Part shown: positions 39,861 through 47,385 of the stretch, in pieces
How the letters are laid out: every line of letters begins with the position of its first letter
Numbering within the stretch: the stretch's first letter is position 1
DNA from: a virus
Direction: 5' to 3' (one strand)
DNA: 62,116 bases
Virus record (IMG/VR): IMGVR_UViG_3300035180_002081
Location: 1 to 62,116 of that record
The notes under the pieces: generated by a model
Told to the model about the DNA's origin: nothing
What the model saw: only the letters and a program-made list of their open reading frames with translations
Databases searched by the model: none
Position numbers and translations under genes: made by a program

Positions 39861-40343
39861 CTAGAAGGGGATCTGATCGTCCTCGTAGCCGCCCGGCATG
39901 TCGTCGCCGAAGTCCATGCCTCCGCCGCCTTGCGGGGCGCTCTGCGGGCGCGCGCCCCCACCGCTCGGCTGCGTGCCGTTCGACGCCGGCCGCTGCTGCC
40001 CCGTCGCAGCCGCGCCGTTCAGGATGACGTTCGTGGCGATGACGTCGGTGCGGTAGTGCTTCTGCCCATCCTTGTCGTAGCTCGACGTCGACAGCCGCCC
40101 CTCGATGAAGACGCGCGACCCCTTCGATAACAGCTTCTGCAACGCCTCGGCGCGCTTCCCGAAGATGACGACGCTGTGCCAGTCGGTGCGCTCCTTGCGC
40201 TCGTTGATGCGCTTGTCGAAGTAGCTCTCCGTCGTCGCGAGGCGGAGTTTCAGCACCGCGGTGTCGGGCCCCTGTCCGAAGCGCAGCTCCGGATCGGCTC
40301 CGAGGTTCCCGAGCAACAGCACACGATTCAGTCCTTCGGCCAT
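39861..40343 (-). CDS. ssb: Single-stranded DNA-binding protein
   Basis: A typical 160-aa SSB. The OB fold spans about residues 4-110: NRVLLLGNLGADPELR, VLKLRLATTESYFDK, DWHSVVIFGKRAEAL, KGSRVFIEGRLST and KHYRTDVIATNVILN. A Gly/Pro/Gln-rich linker follows and then the acidic tip YEDDQIPF, which in bacteria recruits replication and repair partners. It coats ssDNA in replication and recombination. The minus-strand ribosome site is gaggagat. It is grouped with nuclease and annealing-ATPase genes. Confidence 0.95.
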   Translation of the reverse strand: MAEGLNRVLLLGNLGADPELRFGQGPDTAVLKLRLATTESYFDKRINERKERTDWHSVVIFGKRAEALQKLLSKGSRVFIEGRLSTSSYDKDGQKHYRTDVIATNVILNGAAATGQQRPASNGTQPSGGGARPQSAPQGGGGMDFGDDMPGGYEDDQIPF

Positions 40344-40358
40344 CGGTCCTATCTCCTC

Positions 40359-41258
40359 TCAGATCACTACGGCAGCGTTGGCGCGCGCTCGCGCCGCTTT
40401 GGAGCTGGTCTTCTCGACTGCGGGCGCCGCGGCGGCGGCTTCGGCCTTGAGCGCCTCTGCGCGCTCCACGGCACTCGCGCGCCCCGGCATGCACTCGGCG
40501 AGGAAGGCGCACGGTTCGCCCCACGTCGAGCACGCCGTCGGGTTGCGCGGGTAGTCGCCGCGCTCGGTGGCGGCGGCGATGAAGCGCACCGCGGCGCGCG
40601 CGGCATCGGCCTCGGCGGCCAGCTCGTCGGCGTCGAGGATGATGGGCAGGTGCCGCACCTCGCGGCCGCGCGCCTTCGTCTCGCTCATGACGAGCGTGTC
40701 GATGGCCCCCTCGAGCGGGCGGGCCGTCATCGGCTGCCGCACGACGGCGTACATGCCGAGCTGCAGCCGCTCCGCCGGCTCACCCCACGCGCTCCCCGCG
40801 CGCATCTTCGTCTTCGTCTCGCGCACTCCGATGGTCTCGACAAGGTCGATGCGGCCGCGGACGATGACGCCCTCGATGTTCGCCTCGAACGGTTCCTCGA
40901 CGGCGGCCACCGAGAGGAGCGGCACGACGTCGCGCAGGTACGCTTCGCCGATGGCAGCGCCGCGCACCGCGAGCAACGCGCGGTCCTCGTCTTCATCCTT
41001 CGCCCACGCGACCTCCGGCATGATGCCCTCGGCGAACGACGTGGCGACATCTCGGATCTCCTCGCTCGTCGGCAGTGGGAGCCCAGCGAGGATGCGACGG
41101 GGGCCCAACTCGGTGACGGCGTGGCCGACGCGTCCGAGCGCCATGCGGTGCACCATCGGCGTCCTGCGGCGGTCCACGTAGCGGAACGCGGCCTGCTTCG
41201 GGCACGTGAGGTACGCGCGCACCGAGGTGTGCGAGAACTGGAACCCGGAGCCGCTCAC
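40359..41258 (-). CDS. Cas4/RecB-like exonuclease with Fe-S cluster motif
   Basis: A 299-aa PD-(D/E)xK-type nuclease. VRGRIDLVETIGVRETKTKM holds the catalytic Asp and ExK (GRID...ETK). A cysteine near the N-terminus (YLTCPKQ) and three at about residues 245-260 (ACSTWGEPCAFLAEC) reproduce the 1+3 Cys pattern of the Cas4/AddB-type iron-sulfur cluster. An N-terminal His (LGRVGHAV) also fits. It should degrade or resect DNA ends. The last 45 residues are Ala-rich. It overlaps the neighbouring ATPase gene and belongs to a recombination set. Confidence 0.85.
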   Translation of the reverse strand: MSGSGFQFSHTSVRAYLTCPKQAAFRYVDRRRTPMVHRMALGRVGHAVTELGPRRILAGLPLPTSEEIRDVATSFAEGIMPEVAWAKDEDEDRALLAVRGAAIGEAYLRDVVPLLSVAAVEEPFEANIEGVIVRGRIDLVETIGVRETKTKMRAGSAWGEPAERLQLGMYAVVRQPMTARPLEGAIDTLVMSETKARGREVRHLPIILDADELAAEADAARAAVRFIAAATERGDYPRNPTACSTWGEPCAFLAECMPGRASAVERAEALKAEAAAAAPAVEKTSSKAARARANAAVVI

Positions 41259-42268
41259 AGCCGAACCTCCGCGTTCGGGTCGGCGACAGCGGGCGGGGAC
41301 GCGAGCGGCGGGATCGGGGTCGGCACCGTGGCGCCGTTCGTCGGCGCGCTGGCGGCGGCCGCACGGGCCTTCGCGGCCTCCACAAGCTCAGACTTGCGCC
41401 GCTTCCACGCCGACTCGAACTTCGCGCACTCGTCCGCGCTCATCTCTTTCCGCGCGCTCACGTACTTCGACCACGTGTCCTCGCAGTCGGCCTTCGACGA
41501 CATCGACGCGGCGAGGTCCATCAGGAACGGCGCGGGAGACACCGGGGCGACTGGCTTTTCCTCGGGCGCGCCGTCCATTAGCCAGGCGCTCAGCGTGTCC
41601 GCGACGTCCTTGCCGGGCTTCGGGATGACGGCGCCTGTGAGCGCCTTGCAGCGCGTCTTCTCGACGACCATCGTGTTGTCGTTCAGCATCGAGGCGAAGA
41701 GCGTGAACTCGTACTCGAGGTCGTCGCGCTGAATCACCTTCATGCCGACCTTGCGGACGACTGTCTTGTTCGTGCGCTCGTCCTTCTCCTGGACGTGCTC
41801 CATCTTCGACCGCATCGTCACGATGACGTGGCACTTCGACCGCGTGATCGCCTCAACGAGCTGGTCCTGCAGCTTGCCCGCCTCGCCCCAGGCCGTGTAG
41901 CTGTTGGCGTTTCGGTCGCGCTTCGTGATCTTGTCCTTCTCATCGAGGACGCCGTCCTTCCCCGCCCATGCGTGCGAGAGCGAGTCGATGATGATGACGT
42001 CGTAGCCCTCTGCCTCGGCCGCGTGGATGGCGTCGACGTATTCCGTCGGGTGGAACGAATCGAGGGCGAGCGTGTCGAAGTTGAACTCGTCGGCGTAGAG
42101 CGAGGCCGACTCGCGCTCCGTGTCGATGACGGCGACGCGGCCGCCGGGCACGAGGAACGAGGCGATCTTCAGCGCCGTGTACGTCTTGCCGCCGCCGGAC
42201 ACGCCGGCCAGCGCGAGGCGCAGCTTCAGTTGGTGTTTCGTCGCCTTCTTGAAAGTCTTCGGGGCCAT
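41255..42268 (-). CDS. RecA-like ATPase, Sak4-type recombinase
   Basis: The 337-aa protein has Walker A ALAGVSGGGKTYTALK (residues about 18-33), Walker B DVIIIDSLSHAW near residue 90 and a conserved RDRNANSYTAWGEAGKLQDQ segment. The RecA-core phage ATPases of the Sak4 family share this size and order and act in recombination with SSB. The C-terminal 90 residues are helical then disordered (TPIPPLASPPAVADP). An aggagg site precedes the ATG. The set SSB, Cas4-like nuclease, Sak4-like ATPase is typical of such systems. Confidence 0.82.
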   Translation of the reverse strand: MAPKTFKKATKHQLKLRLALAGVSGGGKTYTALKIASFLVPGGRVAVIDTERESASLYADEFNFDTLALDSFHPTEYVDAIHAAEAEGYDVIIIDSLSHAWAGKDGVLDEKDKITKRDRNANSYTAWGEAGKLQDQLVEAITRSKCHVIVTMRSKMEHVQEKDERTNKTVVRKVGMKVIQRDDLEYEFTLFASMLNDNTMVVEKTRCKALTGAVIPKPGKDVADTLSAWLMDGAPEEKPVAPVSPAPFLMDLAASMSSKADCEDTWSKYVSARKEMSADECAKFESAWKRRKSELVEAAKARAAAASAPTNGATVPTPIPPLASPPAVADPNAEVRL

Positions 42269-42296
42269 GTCGTCCTCCTAAAAGTTGCGGAACACG

Positions 42297-43859
42297 TCAC
42301 TCGGCGGCAGCTGCGTCGTCTTCGACGAACTCGATCGCGGTGATGACGAGCTGGTCGTCGTCCGTGGTCTCGGAGACGAAGAGTTGCCAACCACCCGCGC
42401 CAGCCTCGCGAAGGAACGAGTCCCGACGCTTCGGGGGCAGGTGCTCCAGGTGGTCGATGATCATGAACGGCGTCTTGTTCAGGCGCTTCGCCAACTTGGT
42501 GGAGAAGATCAGCGCCTCGCCGGACGACAGCGAGTCGATCGAGACGCCGTCGAGCCGGATAGTGTCGCCGTCGATCTCGATGCCGTCGATTCCGCCCGAC
42601 TCGGCCAGGAGTGCCTTCGGCGCGTCGTTCGCGAGCGCCTTGACGATGACGTCGTATCGGTCGGCCTCGGCTTGCGCGGTGAACTGCTTCGACGCGGCGG
42701 TGTCGCGCGCCTTGTTGGCGAGGTCGGCGGCACGTGCACGTTCGGCAGCTTCGACGCCAGCGCGAGCGGTCGCGACCTCACGAGCGGCGTCTTCGAGGGC
42801 CGCATCCGACGGGGCGCCAGGGGCCGTGGCGGTCAGCGTCGCCTGCAGTTCGTCGGCTTGCTGGTAGAGCTTCGTCGCTTCCGAGCGGGCGCTCTCGATG
42901 GATCGCAGGGCCTGCTCGGCCGCATACACTCGCCGCTCGTCAGCAGCGAGGCTCTCACGCGCTGCCGCGAGTTTCGCTTCGAGGTCCCTGACGAGCGCCG
43001 TTCGCTCGCCGATGGTCTCACGCGCCACGTCGAGGGCGGCGCTCGCGGCGATCAGCTCATCCTCGGACCGCGCCGCGGCGCGCCCGTCGGTGCGGAGCTG
43101 GGCGATCTTGGCGCGCACCGCGGTGGTGCGGGTCTCGTAGGCGGCCGCAGCAGCGATCGCCGCGCGCACCCCCGAGAGCTTCCGCTCGGCATCGGCCACG
43201 CGGGCCGTCGCGTCGTCGACGCTCGCCGCGTTGGGGTCGACACCCTCGCTCGCCAGGGCCGCCGCGGTCGTCGCGCGCTCGAGGTCGCCCTGCGCAGCCT
43301 TCGCCGTGGCGTTCGCCGGCGCGCGCCGGTCGTACGCGATCTTGTGCAGCTTCTTCAGGACGTCGAGGCCGTGGCCGCTGCAGTCGAAGGCATCGAGGTT
43401 TGGCACCCACTCGCGTAGCCGCTCGAGCGTGACCGTGCAGGGCATCGCCTTCTGCAGAAGCCGCACGCGCTCGGCCGGCTCGGTCGCCGAGATGAAGGCG
43501 ATCACGTCAAAGGCGGCGAGGCCGAGCATCTTGTCGAGCTGCTCCTGCGGCTTCTCGATTCCGCGGGTACCCGGCGGCTTCACCTCGCAACGCGTGACGC
43601 CGTCGCGGGTGACCGTGCGCTTCGCACGCGTCCCGTCGTTGAAGGTCAGGACGGAGACGCCCTTCTCTGAGCCGTTGCGGATGATCTCGGCGCCGAGGCC
43701 CATCTTGCGGAGGCCCGACGAAACGGCGTCGAGGATCGACGTCTTGCCGACGCCGATGTCCCCGCTGAATCGGAGTCCGCCCGGCGGGACGTCAATCGAC
43801 CACTCGGTGATGCCGCGGATGTTTTCGACGGAGATGTGTGAGATGTAACGGATGGCCAT
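42297..43859 (-). CDS. SbcC/Rad50/RecF-type ATPase
   Basis: A 520-aa ABC-type ATPase. Residues 1-40 have VENIRGITEWSIDVPPG and Walker A SGDIGVGKTSILDAV. A coiled-coil arm covers residues about 180-370 (AQGDLERATTAAALASEG, LVRDLEAKLAAARESLAADE), shorter than in SbcC and without a zinc hook. The C-terminal half has the signature VSIDSLSSGEALIFS, Walker B MIIDHLEHLP and a late D-loop-like SETTDDDQ. It probably tethers or processes DNA ends with the neighbouring nuclease. No partner SbcD is adjacent; the phosphoesterase at 32.4 kb is one distant candidate. Confidence 0.82.
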   Translation of the reverse strand: MAIRYISHISVENIRGITEWSIDVPPGGLRFSGDIGVGKTSILDAVSSGLRKMGLGAEIIRNGSEKGVSVLTFNDGTRAKRTVTRDGVTRCEVKPPGTRGIEKPQEQLDKMLGLAAFDVIAFISATEPAERVRLLQKAMPCTVTLERLREWVPNLDAFDCSGHGLDVLKKLHKIAYDRRAPANATAKAAQGDLERATTAAALASEGVDPNAASVDDATARVADAERKLSGVRAAIAAAAAYETRTTAVRAKIAQLRTDGRAAARSEDELIAASAALDVARETIGERTALVRDLEAKLAAARESLAADERRVYAAEQALRSIESARSEATKLYQQADELQATLTATAPGAPSDAALEDAAREVATARAGVEAAERARAADLANKARDTAASKQFTAQAEADRYDVIVKALANDAPKALLAESGGIDGIEIDGDTIRLDGVSIDSLSSGEALIFSTKLAKRLNKTPFMIIDHLEHLPPKRRDSFLREAGAGGWQLFVSETTDDDQLVITAIEFVEDDAAAAE

Positions 43860-43871
43860 TGGGTCTCCTGG

Positions 43872-44027
43872 TCAGGCAGCGCGGCGGATGCGCGCGAAAA
43901 GGGTCGAAAAGGCGCGCTCGGGGTCGCGTCCGAGTCCCGACGCGCAGGTGCGAGCCGAGAAGCTCCCGCGCGAAATCTTCCAGACGCCGTTGATTCGAGA
44001 GCCGCACACGAACGTGTCGGCGGTCAC
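43872..44027 (-). CDS. Hypothetical protein, 51 aa
   Basis: A short frame from GTG at 44027, overlapping the upstream stop and ending 12 bases before the ATPase start. It reads TADTFVCGSRINGVWKISRG and ends basic (RDPERAFSTLFARIRRA). It is compact, without repeats, and coupled. It is probably a small real gene; no function. Confidence 0.5.
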   Translation of the reverse strand: MTADTFVCGSRINGVWKISRGSFSARTCASGLGRDPERAFSTLFARIRRAA

Positions 44028-44428
44028 GCCGTCACCGCTGCGGCGTCGTGCTCGAGCTTGTCGGCCATACCGAGCGCGGCCTCTCGCCACGGCCCCGCGG
44101 GGTACGTGTCGGCGACGGAGCGGTAGACCTTGGCGGCGCCGAGCAGCTTCGCCTTCGCGGCGCACTTGGGGCAGCGGCCGTCGTCGTCGTAGTCGGCGTT
44201 CAGGACCAGCGCGGAGCACTCGTCGCAGAGCGCGCGGGCTTCGCGGCAGCCGTTGCAGAGCATCCGGCCGCCCATCTCTTCGATGGTGATCAGGACGCGT
44301 AGGCCGGGGTGGTAGCGATCCTGCGCGACCTCCCCGCACTCGTCGCACTCGGGGCCACGCTCGACCTCAGGCTCGCGCTTGCCGTAGCAGGCGTCGCAGT
44401 CCGTCGCGCCGCACATGCAGCGGCTCAT
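44024..44428 (-). CDS. Multi-zinc-ribbon protein, 134 aa
   Basis: Cysteine pairs occur all along the first 95 residues: CMCGATDCDACYG, CDECGEVAQD, MLCNGCREARALCDEC and GRCPKCAAKAK, enough for three or four zinc sites. The last 40 residues are helical (AAKVYRSVADTYPAGPWREA). Small Cys-rich early proteins often bind nucleic acid or polymerase. The ATG overlaps the upstream stop. Confidence 0.65.
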   Translation of the reverse strand: MSRCMCGATDCDACYGKREPEVERGPECDECGEVAQDRYHPGLRVLITIEEMGGRMLCNGCREARALCDECSALVLNADYDDDGRCPKCAAKAKLLGAAKVYRSVADTYPAGPWREAALGMADKLEHDAAAVTA

Positions 44429-44757
44429 GAGGCCCTCGCGGGGAGCGCGAAGAGGCGCGCGGAGAAGGCCTCGCGCTCGCGGAGCACGGCGAACGCGTGA
44501 CGGATGGCGCGCACCACGTCGGGGCTGCGCGCGGCGCGGACGTTCTTGGCGATCCACTTCAGCTCGTCCCCCATGAACGAGCGATCGCGGCCGTCGGTGG
44601 CGTCGAGGCGGAACAGCTCCGCGGCCTCCTTCGACGCGCCGACGTAGCGGAGGCGGATGCACACGGCGTCGATCGCGCCGGCCACAACGTCGTCGAGCCC
44701 GACGGACAGGTGCGCGGCGTACGCCTCGCGGACGGGCGCCTCGGCGGGGGCGTTCAC
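44425..44757 (-). CDS. Hypothetical helical protein, 110 aa
   Basis: GTG at 44757 overlaps the upstream stop. The protein is alpha-helical (VREAYAAHLSVGLDDVVAGA, VCIRLRYVGASKEAAELFRL, ELKWIAKNVRAARSPDVVRA) with an Arg/Ala-rich end (HAFAVLREREAFSARLF). No family is recognised. Tight coupling in the leftward operon makes it a real gene. Confidence 0.6.
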   Translation of the reverse strand: MNAPAEAPVREAYAAHLSVGLDDVVAGAIDAVCIRLRYVGASKEAAELFRLDATDGRDRSFMGDELKWIAKNVRAARSPDVVRAIRHAFAVLREREAFSARLFALPARAS

Positions 44758-44981
44758 GAGAACGGCTCCGCGTGGCAGTCGTCGCAGACGCTGAGCGTGC
44801 CGCCGCAGCCGTCGTCGTGGCCGTGCACGCGCTTGAGGCGGTTGCAGAGGTCGCACGTCGTGGTCGGCGGCTCGCAGTTGTCGCAGCCGTCGTCGCAGTC
44901 ACAGCCGGCGTCCGGCGGCGACATCGCGTCGTAGCGGCGCTGCGCGGCGTTCATTCGGCGCTGGCGGGTTGCGTGGTCCAT
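44754..44981 (-). CDS. Cys-rich protein, first gene of the leftward operon, 75 aa
   Basis: The ATG at 44981 has a strong gaggagg site and lies about 30 bases after a promoter/operator. The protein has a basic start (TRQRRMNAAQRRYDAM), then twelve Cys/His residues in knuckles (GCDCDDGCDNCEPP, TTCDLCNRLKRVHGHDD, LSVCDDCH). It should bind two zinc ions. As the first gene behind the main leftward promoter it will be expressed earliest after infection, which suggests a regulatory or host-takeover role. Confidence 0.65.
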   Translation of the reverse strand: MDHATRQRRMNAAQRRYDAMSPPDAGCDCDDGCDNCEPPTTTCDLCNRLKRVHGHDDGCGGTLSVCDDCHAEPFS

Positions 44982-45009
44982 CGGGGTCCTCCTCGCTGCT
45001 GACCAACCA

Positions 45010-45045
45010 AACATACCATCCGATATGCGCATGTCAACTGGTATG
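45010..45045. promoter_or_regulatory. Leftward early promoter overlapping a 34-bp palindrome
   Basis: On the minus strand ttgaca (45037-45032) and tatgtt (45015-45010) are spaced by 16 bases with an extended -10 tg (tggtatgtt). Overlapping them is an imperfect 34-bp palindrome, 45012-45045: catacca...gatatg-cg-catgtc...tggtatg, centred between 45028 and 45029. This is what an operator for a dimeric or tetrameric repressor looks like. The half-site tggtat also occurs twice before the Cro-like gene. The rest of the 132-bp gap before 45114 holds no other feature. Confidence 0.7.
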
Positions 45046-45113
45046 CGAGAGCCCGGCAAAAGAATGTCCGTCCGGGGGGTGACGGCATCCCAGCTCGGGA
45101 CGAATCTGGAACC

Positions 45114-45758
45114 TTGCCGATCAACCTCGACGACGCCGAAGCCTTCGCGCAGCGAAACCTCCGCATCGCAGCCCTCGACGGGCACGACTCGCCGCCGTGG
45201 CGTACGGGCCTCTCGCGGCTCGGCGTGCGGCTCGCCACCTACGACGCCCGCTCGCCCATCTACGCGCGCTCAGGCGTCGGCACCTTCGGCATCGTGAACG
45301 ACGCGCCGACCGTCTACGTCTTCGATGGGATGTGCGACCAGGACATGGCTCTCACCGCCTGGCACGAGCACAGCCACCACATGATTCGCAGCGAGGGGCT
45401 CGTGCTCGCGTGCCACGCCGAGGCCTTCTGCACGCGCTACGCGGCGGCGATGCTCGCGCCGGCCGACTCGGTGCGCCGCGCATGGAAGCAGACGCGCGAC
45501 CTCGTCGAGCTGCACGCGCTCCGTCCAGCGACGTCGGCGAGCGTGATCCTGCTCCGCATCGGGGATCTCGAGCTGGCGCCTGTCGCGCTGTACGACCGCA
45601 AGGGCCCGCGGCGCGCGATGCCCGATCGGCCCATGCCGCGCGGCATCGGGAAGCTCGTCGACCTCGCGCGGCGGGAAGGCTTCGCGCAGAACGAGAACGG
45701 CCGCGCGTGGCGCCTCCCCGACAACACGTCGCGCGTCGGCGTTGTGCTCGCGGCGTAG
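45114..45758 (+). CDS. ImmA/IrrE-family zinc protease
   Basis: The 214-aa protein has WHEHSHH with HExxH at residues 84-88 and the downstream glutamate in HAEAFCTRYAAAMLAPADSV (Glu103), the exact ImmA/IrrE layout (HExxH then E..AN.FA..LL.P). ImmA-type proteases inactivate phage or ICE repressors and trigger excision. The N-terminal 80 residues are of the family type (PTVYVFDGM). The start is TTG 45114 with a weak tctgga site; no in-frame ATG lies nearby. The repressor gene nearby lacks a self-cleavage domain, so this protein is the likely inducer. Confidence 0.85.
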   Translation: MPINLDDAEAFAQRNLRIAALDGHDSPPWRTGLSRLGVRLATYDARSPIYARSGVGTFGIVNDAPTVYVFDGMCDQDMALTAWHEHSHHMIRSEGLVLACHAEAFCTRYAAAMLAPADSVRRAWKQTRDLVELHALRPATSASVILLRIGDLELAPVALYDRKGPRRAMPDRPMPRGIGKLVDLARREGFAQNENGRAWRLPDNTSRVGVVLAA

Positions 45759-46547
45759 CTACTTCTTCGCGGTGTGGTTCGACGGAAGGTCGAACATGCC
45801 GATCGCGAGCACCGCCTGATTCGTCCCGCCGAAGTTCGTCTTGTACTCGTTCCGGCCACTGACGATGCCGCAGAACCGAGCGTCGCTGTGCGCGACCAGC
45901 GAGCCCGTATCACCCGCCGCGAAGAAGTAGATCGTGGTCCCGGCGTACGTCAGGAGAAGGCCGCCGTAGATCCTGCCGAAGTTGCCGCGCTGCGCTTCGA
46001 TCTGAACGATCGAGCCCGACGCGCAGATGCGCTTCCCGCGCTCAGCCTCCGAGTCCTTCATCACCAGCGCGGGCTCGGTTTCCTGCACCGACTGCAGATC
46101 CTCCCAGGTGAGGCTCCGCGCTGCCCAGCGAGCAAACGAGAGATCCGCCTCGCTCGGTTGATCGATCGTGTCGCCCAAGAGCGGCCTCACGACCTCCAGT
46201 GCGACGGCGAGTTGGCGGCCAGCGAGCCGTTGGTCGAGCGATAGCGGTTTCGGCGGAGGTGGGTCGGCTCGCTTCTGCTCGACGCGCGGCTCGTCGGTTG
46301 TAGCAACGGCTGGAGAGGGCGCAGGCTGCGACTGCGATGGCTTTGACGACGACGAGTAGAACCACACGCCCGAGGCGAGAAGTAGCAGCACGCCGAACGT
46401 CGAGAGCGGCATCGTCGCGCCCCTCGGCGTCGGCCTGGCGGGGGCCGTGGGGTCGTCGGTGCACACCACGCATGGGCACCGGCAGACGCGCCCGTCCCCG
46501 TCGTCGTCGGTCGTCTCGGTGCACGTGGCACGGTTGCAATGCGGCAC
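45759..46547 (-). CDS. Membrane-anchored protein next to the repressor, 262 aa
   Basis: GTG at 46547 follows the repressor stop by three bases. Residues 1-35 have six Cys (TCTETTDDDGDGRVCRCPCV), a zinc-finger-like start. A transmembrane helix follows at about 47-65 (STFGVLLLLASGVWFYS), then a Ser/Pro linker and a C-terminal domain of about 150 residues ending ERGKRICASGSIVQIEAQRG, TTIYFFAAGDTGSLVAHS and TNFGGTNQAVLAIGMFDLP. It should be cotranscribed with the repressor and expressed in the lysogen. Superinfection exclusion is a reasonable guess, not shown. Confidence 0.7.
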   Translation of the reverse strand: MPHCNRATCTETTDDDGDGRVCRCPCVVCTDDPTAPARPTPRGATMPLSTFGVLLLLASGVWFYSSSSKPSQSQPAPSPAVATTDEPRVEQKRADPPPPKPLSLDQRLAGRQLAVALEVVRPLLGDTIDQPSEADLSFARWAARSLTWEDLQSVQETEPALVMKDSEAERGKRICASGSIVQIEAQRGNFGRIYGGLLLTYAGTTIYFFAAGDTGSLVAHSDARFCGIVSGRNEYKTNFGGTNQAVLAIGMFDLPSNHTAKK

Positions 46548-46550
46548 GCG

Positions 46551-47090
46551 TCACCGCTTCCGGGCCGGCGCGTCCGGGTCCGGCTCGTCCGGCTGCATCG
46601 TCGAGCCTTCAAGTTGCGTACCTGGCTCCGACAGCGCCCCGGCATCGAAGTCCGCCCAGATCGCTTCGAGCCGTCGTTGGTACGCGCGAACCGTGAGCTT
46701 CGAGATGTCCTTGCCTGCAGTGAACGAGTCGTCGTGGTCGAACCAGTACCGAACCGTGGGCGGGGCGCTCTGGTAGACGCTCTCGCGCCGGACCTGTTCC
46801 TTCGGGTCGAGACCGTCGAACTCCGACGACTCGGGCGCGTGGTCCGCCGTCTCGTCGATCGGTCCGTGGCCCATGAGCTGCTCGTCCGTGATCCGTAGCG
46901 CGCGCAGCACACCGCCGAGCGTGTCGCCGTGCATCCATTTGTGGCCGTTCTCGTAGGTGGACCAGTTGGACTGGTTCACGCCGGCCGCGAGCGCCACGTC
47001 CTCCTGCTTGAGGCCACGAAGATCGCGCCACCTCTTCAGCCGAATACCTCGACGCTTCAGCTCGTCCGGGTCGATTCGTTTCGATGCCAC
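46551..47090 (-). CDS. Phage repressor, XRE-type HTH
   Basis: The 179-aa protein has an XRE helix-turn-helix at residues about 15-65: RLKRWRDLRGLKQEDVALAA, GVNQSNWSTYENGHKW, TLGGVLRALRITDEQLMGHG. The C-terminal 110 residues are helical (VRAYQRRLEAIWADFDAG) with an acidic/proline tail, and contain no Ser-Lys LexA-type peptidase. GTG 47090 is the preferred start; an in-frame ATG at 47159 with an agaagga site is possible but lies inside the promoter region. A tatgtt six bases before the GTG suggests a leaderless transcript. It should bind tggtat operators. Confidence 0.82.
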   Translation of the reverse strand: MASKRIDPDELKRRGIRLKRWRDLRGLKQEDVALAAGVNQSNWSTYENGHKWMHGDTLGGVLRALRITDEQLMGHGPIDETADHAPESSEFDGLDPKEQVRRESVYQSAPPTVRYWFDHDDSFTAGKDISKLTVRAYQRRLEAIWADFDAGALSEPGTQLEGSTMQPDEPDPDAPARKR

Positions 47091-47096
47091 GCGAGA

Positions 47097-47181
47097 AACA
47101 TAGGGGAATCGAGCGCTTCTGTGGGCGCCTACCGATGACCCCTTGCGCACTGATTCCATCTGGTATATTCCTTCTGGTATG
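47097..47181. promoter_or_regulatory. Divergent switch region between repressor and Cro-like gene
   Basis: Rightward: ttgcgc (47143-47148) and an extended -10 tggtatatt (47161-47169). Leftward: tatgtt (47102-47097) ends six bases before the repressor GTG. The sequence tggtat occurs at 47161 and again at 47175, 14 bases apart, the second overlapping the Cro-like ATG (47179). The same half-site builds the palindrome at 45012-45045. The arrangement fits an operator pair bound by the repressor and the Cro-like protein. Confidence 0.62.
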
Positions 47182-47385
47182 GCATCACCGAACGAACGTC
47201 TGGCTGCGTGGCGCTTGGGCGAGGGTCTGACGCTCGTCGCGGCGGCGGAGTTGCTCGGCACGAAGTGGTGGAGGCTGCGCCGGTACGAGAACGGCGAGCG
47301 GTCGCCCGACATCTCGTTCGCCGTCGCGGCGCAGCGCGTGGTGGGCATCCCGGTCGAGGCGTGGGCGAAGTCGGAGGCCGCCTGA
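47179..47385 (+). CDS. Cro-like HTH protein, 68 aa
   Basis: ASPNERLAAWRLGEGLTLVA begins a compact HTH: VAAAELLGTKWWRLRRYENG, then DISFAVAAQRVVGIPVEAWA. The pattern is XRE-like, the size is right for Cro. The ATG at 47179 lies in the operator and about 10 bases after a -10 element, so its transcript may be leaderless; no Shine-Dalgarno is visible. An upstream TTG (47143) would start inside the -35 and is rejected. It is divergent to the repressor. Confidence 0.78.
   Translation: MASPNERLAAWRLGEGLTLVAAAELLGTKWWRLRRYENGERSPDISFAVAAQRVVGIPVEAWAKSEAA

Noticed and set aside
42285-43418. 377-residue open frame on the plus strand over the SbcC-like gene
   Set aside because: It is a mirror of the ATPase coding region with low-complexity Arg/Gly/Leu composition. 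The minus-strand gene has Walker motifs.
47091-47159. Longer repressor start at ATG 47159 with a good agaagga site
   Set aside because: It would place the start inside the switch promoter and operator and leave 20 bp between divergent starts. The HTH is complete from GTG 47090. It is kept only as an alternative.
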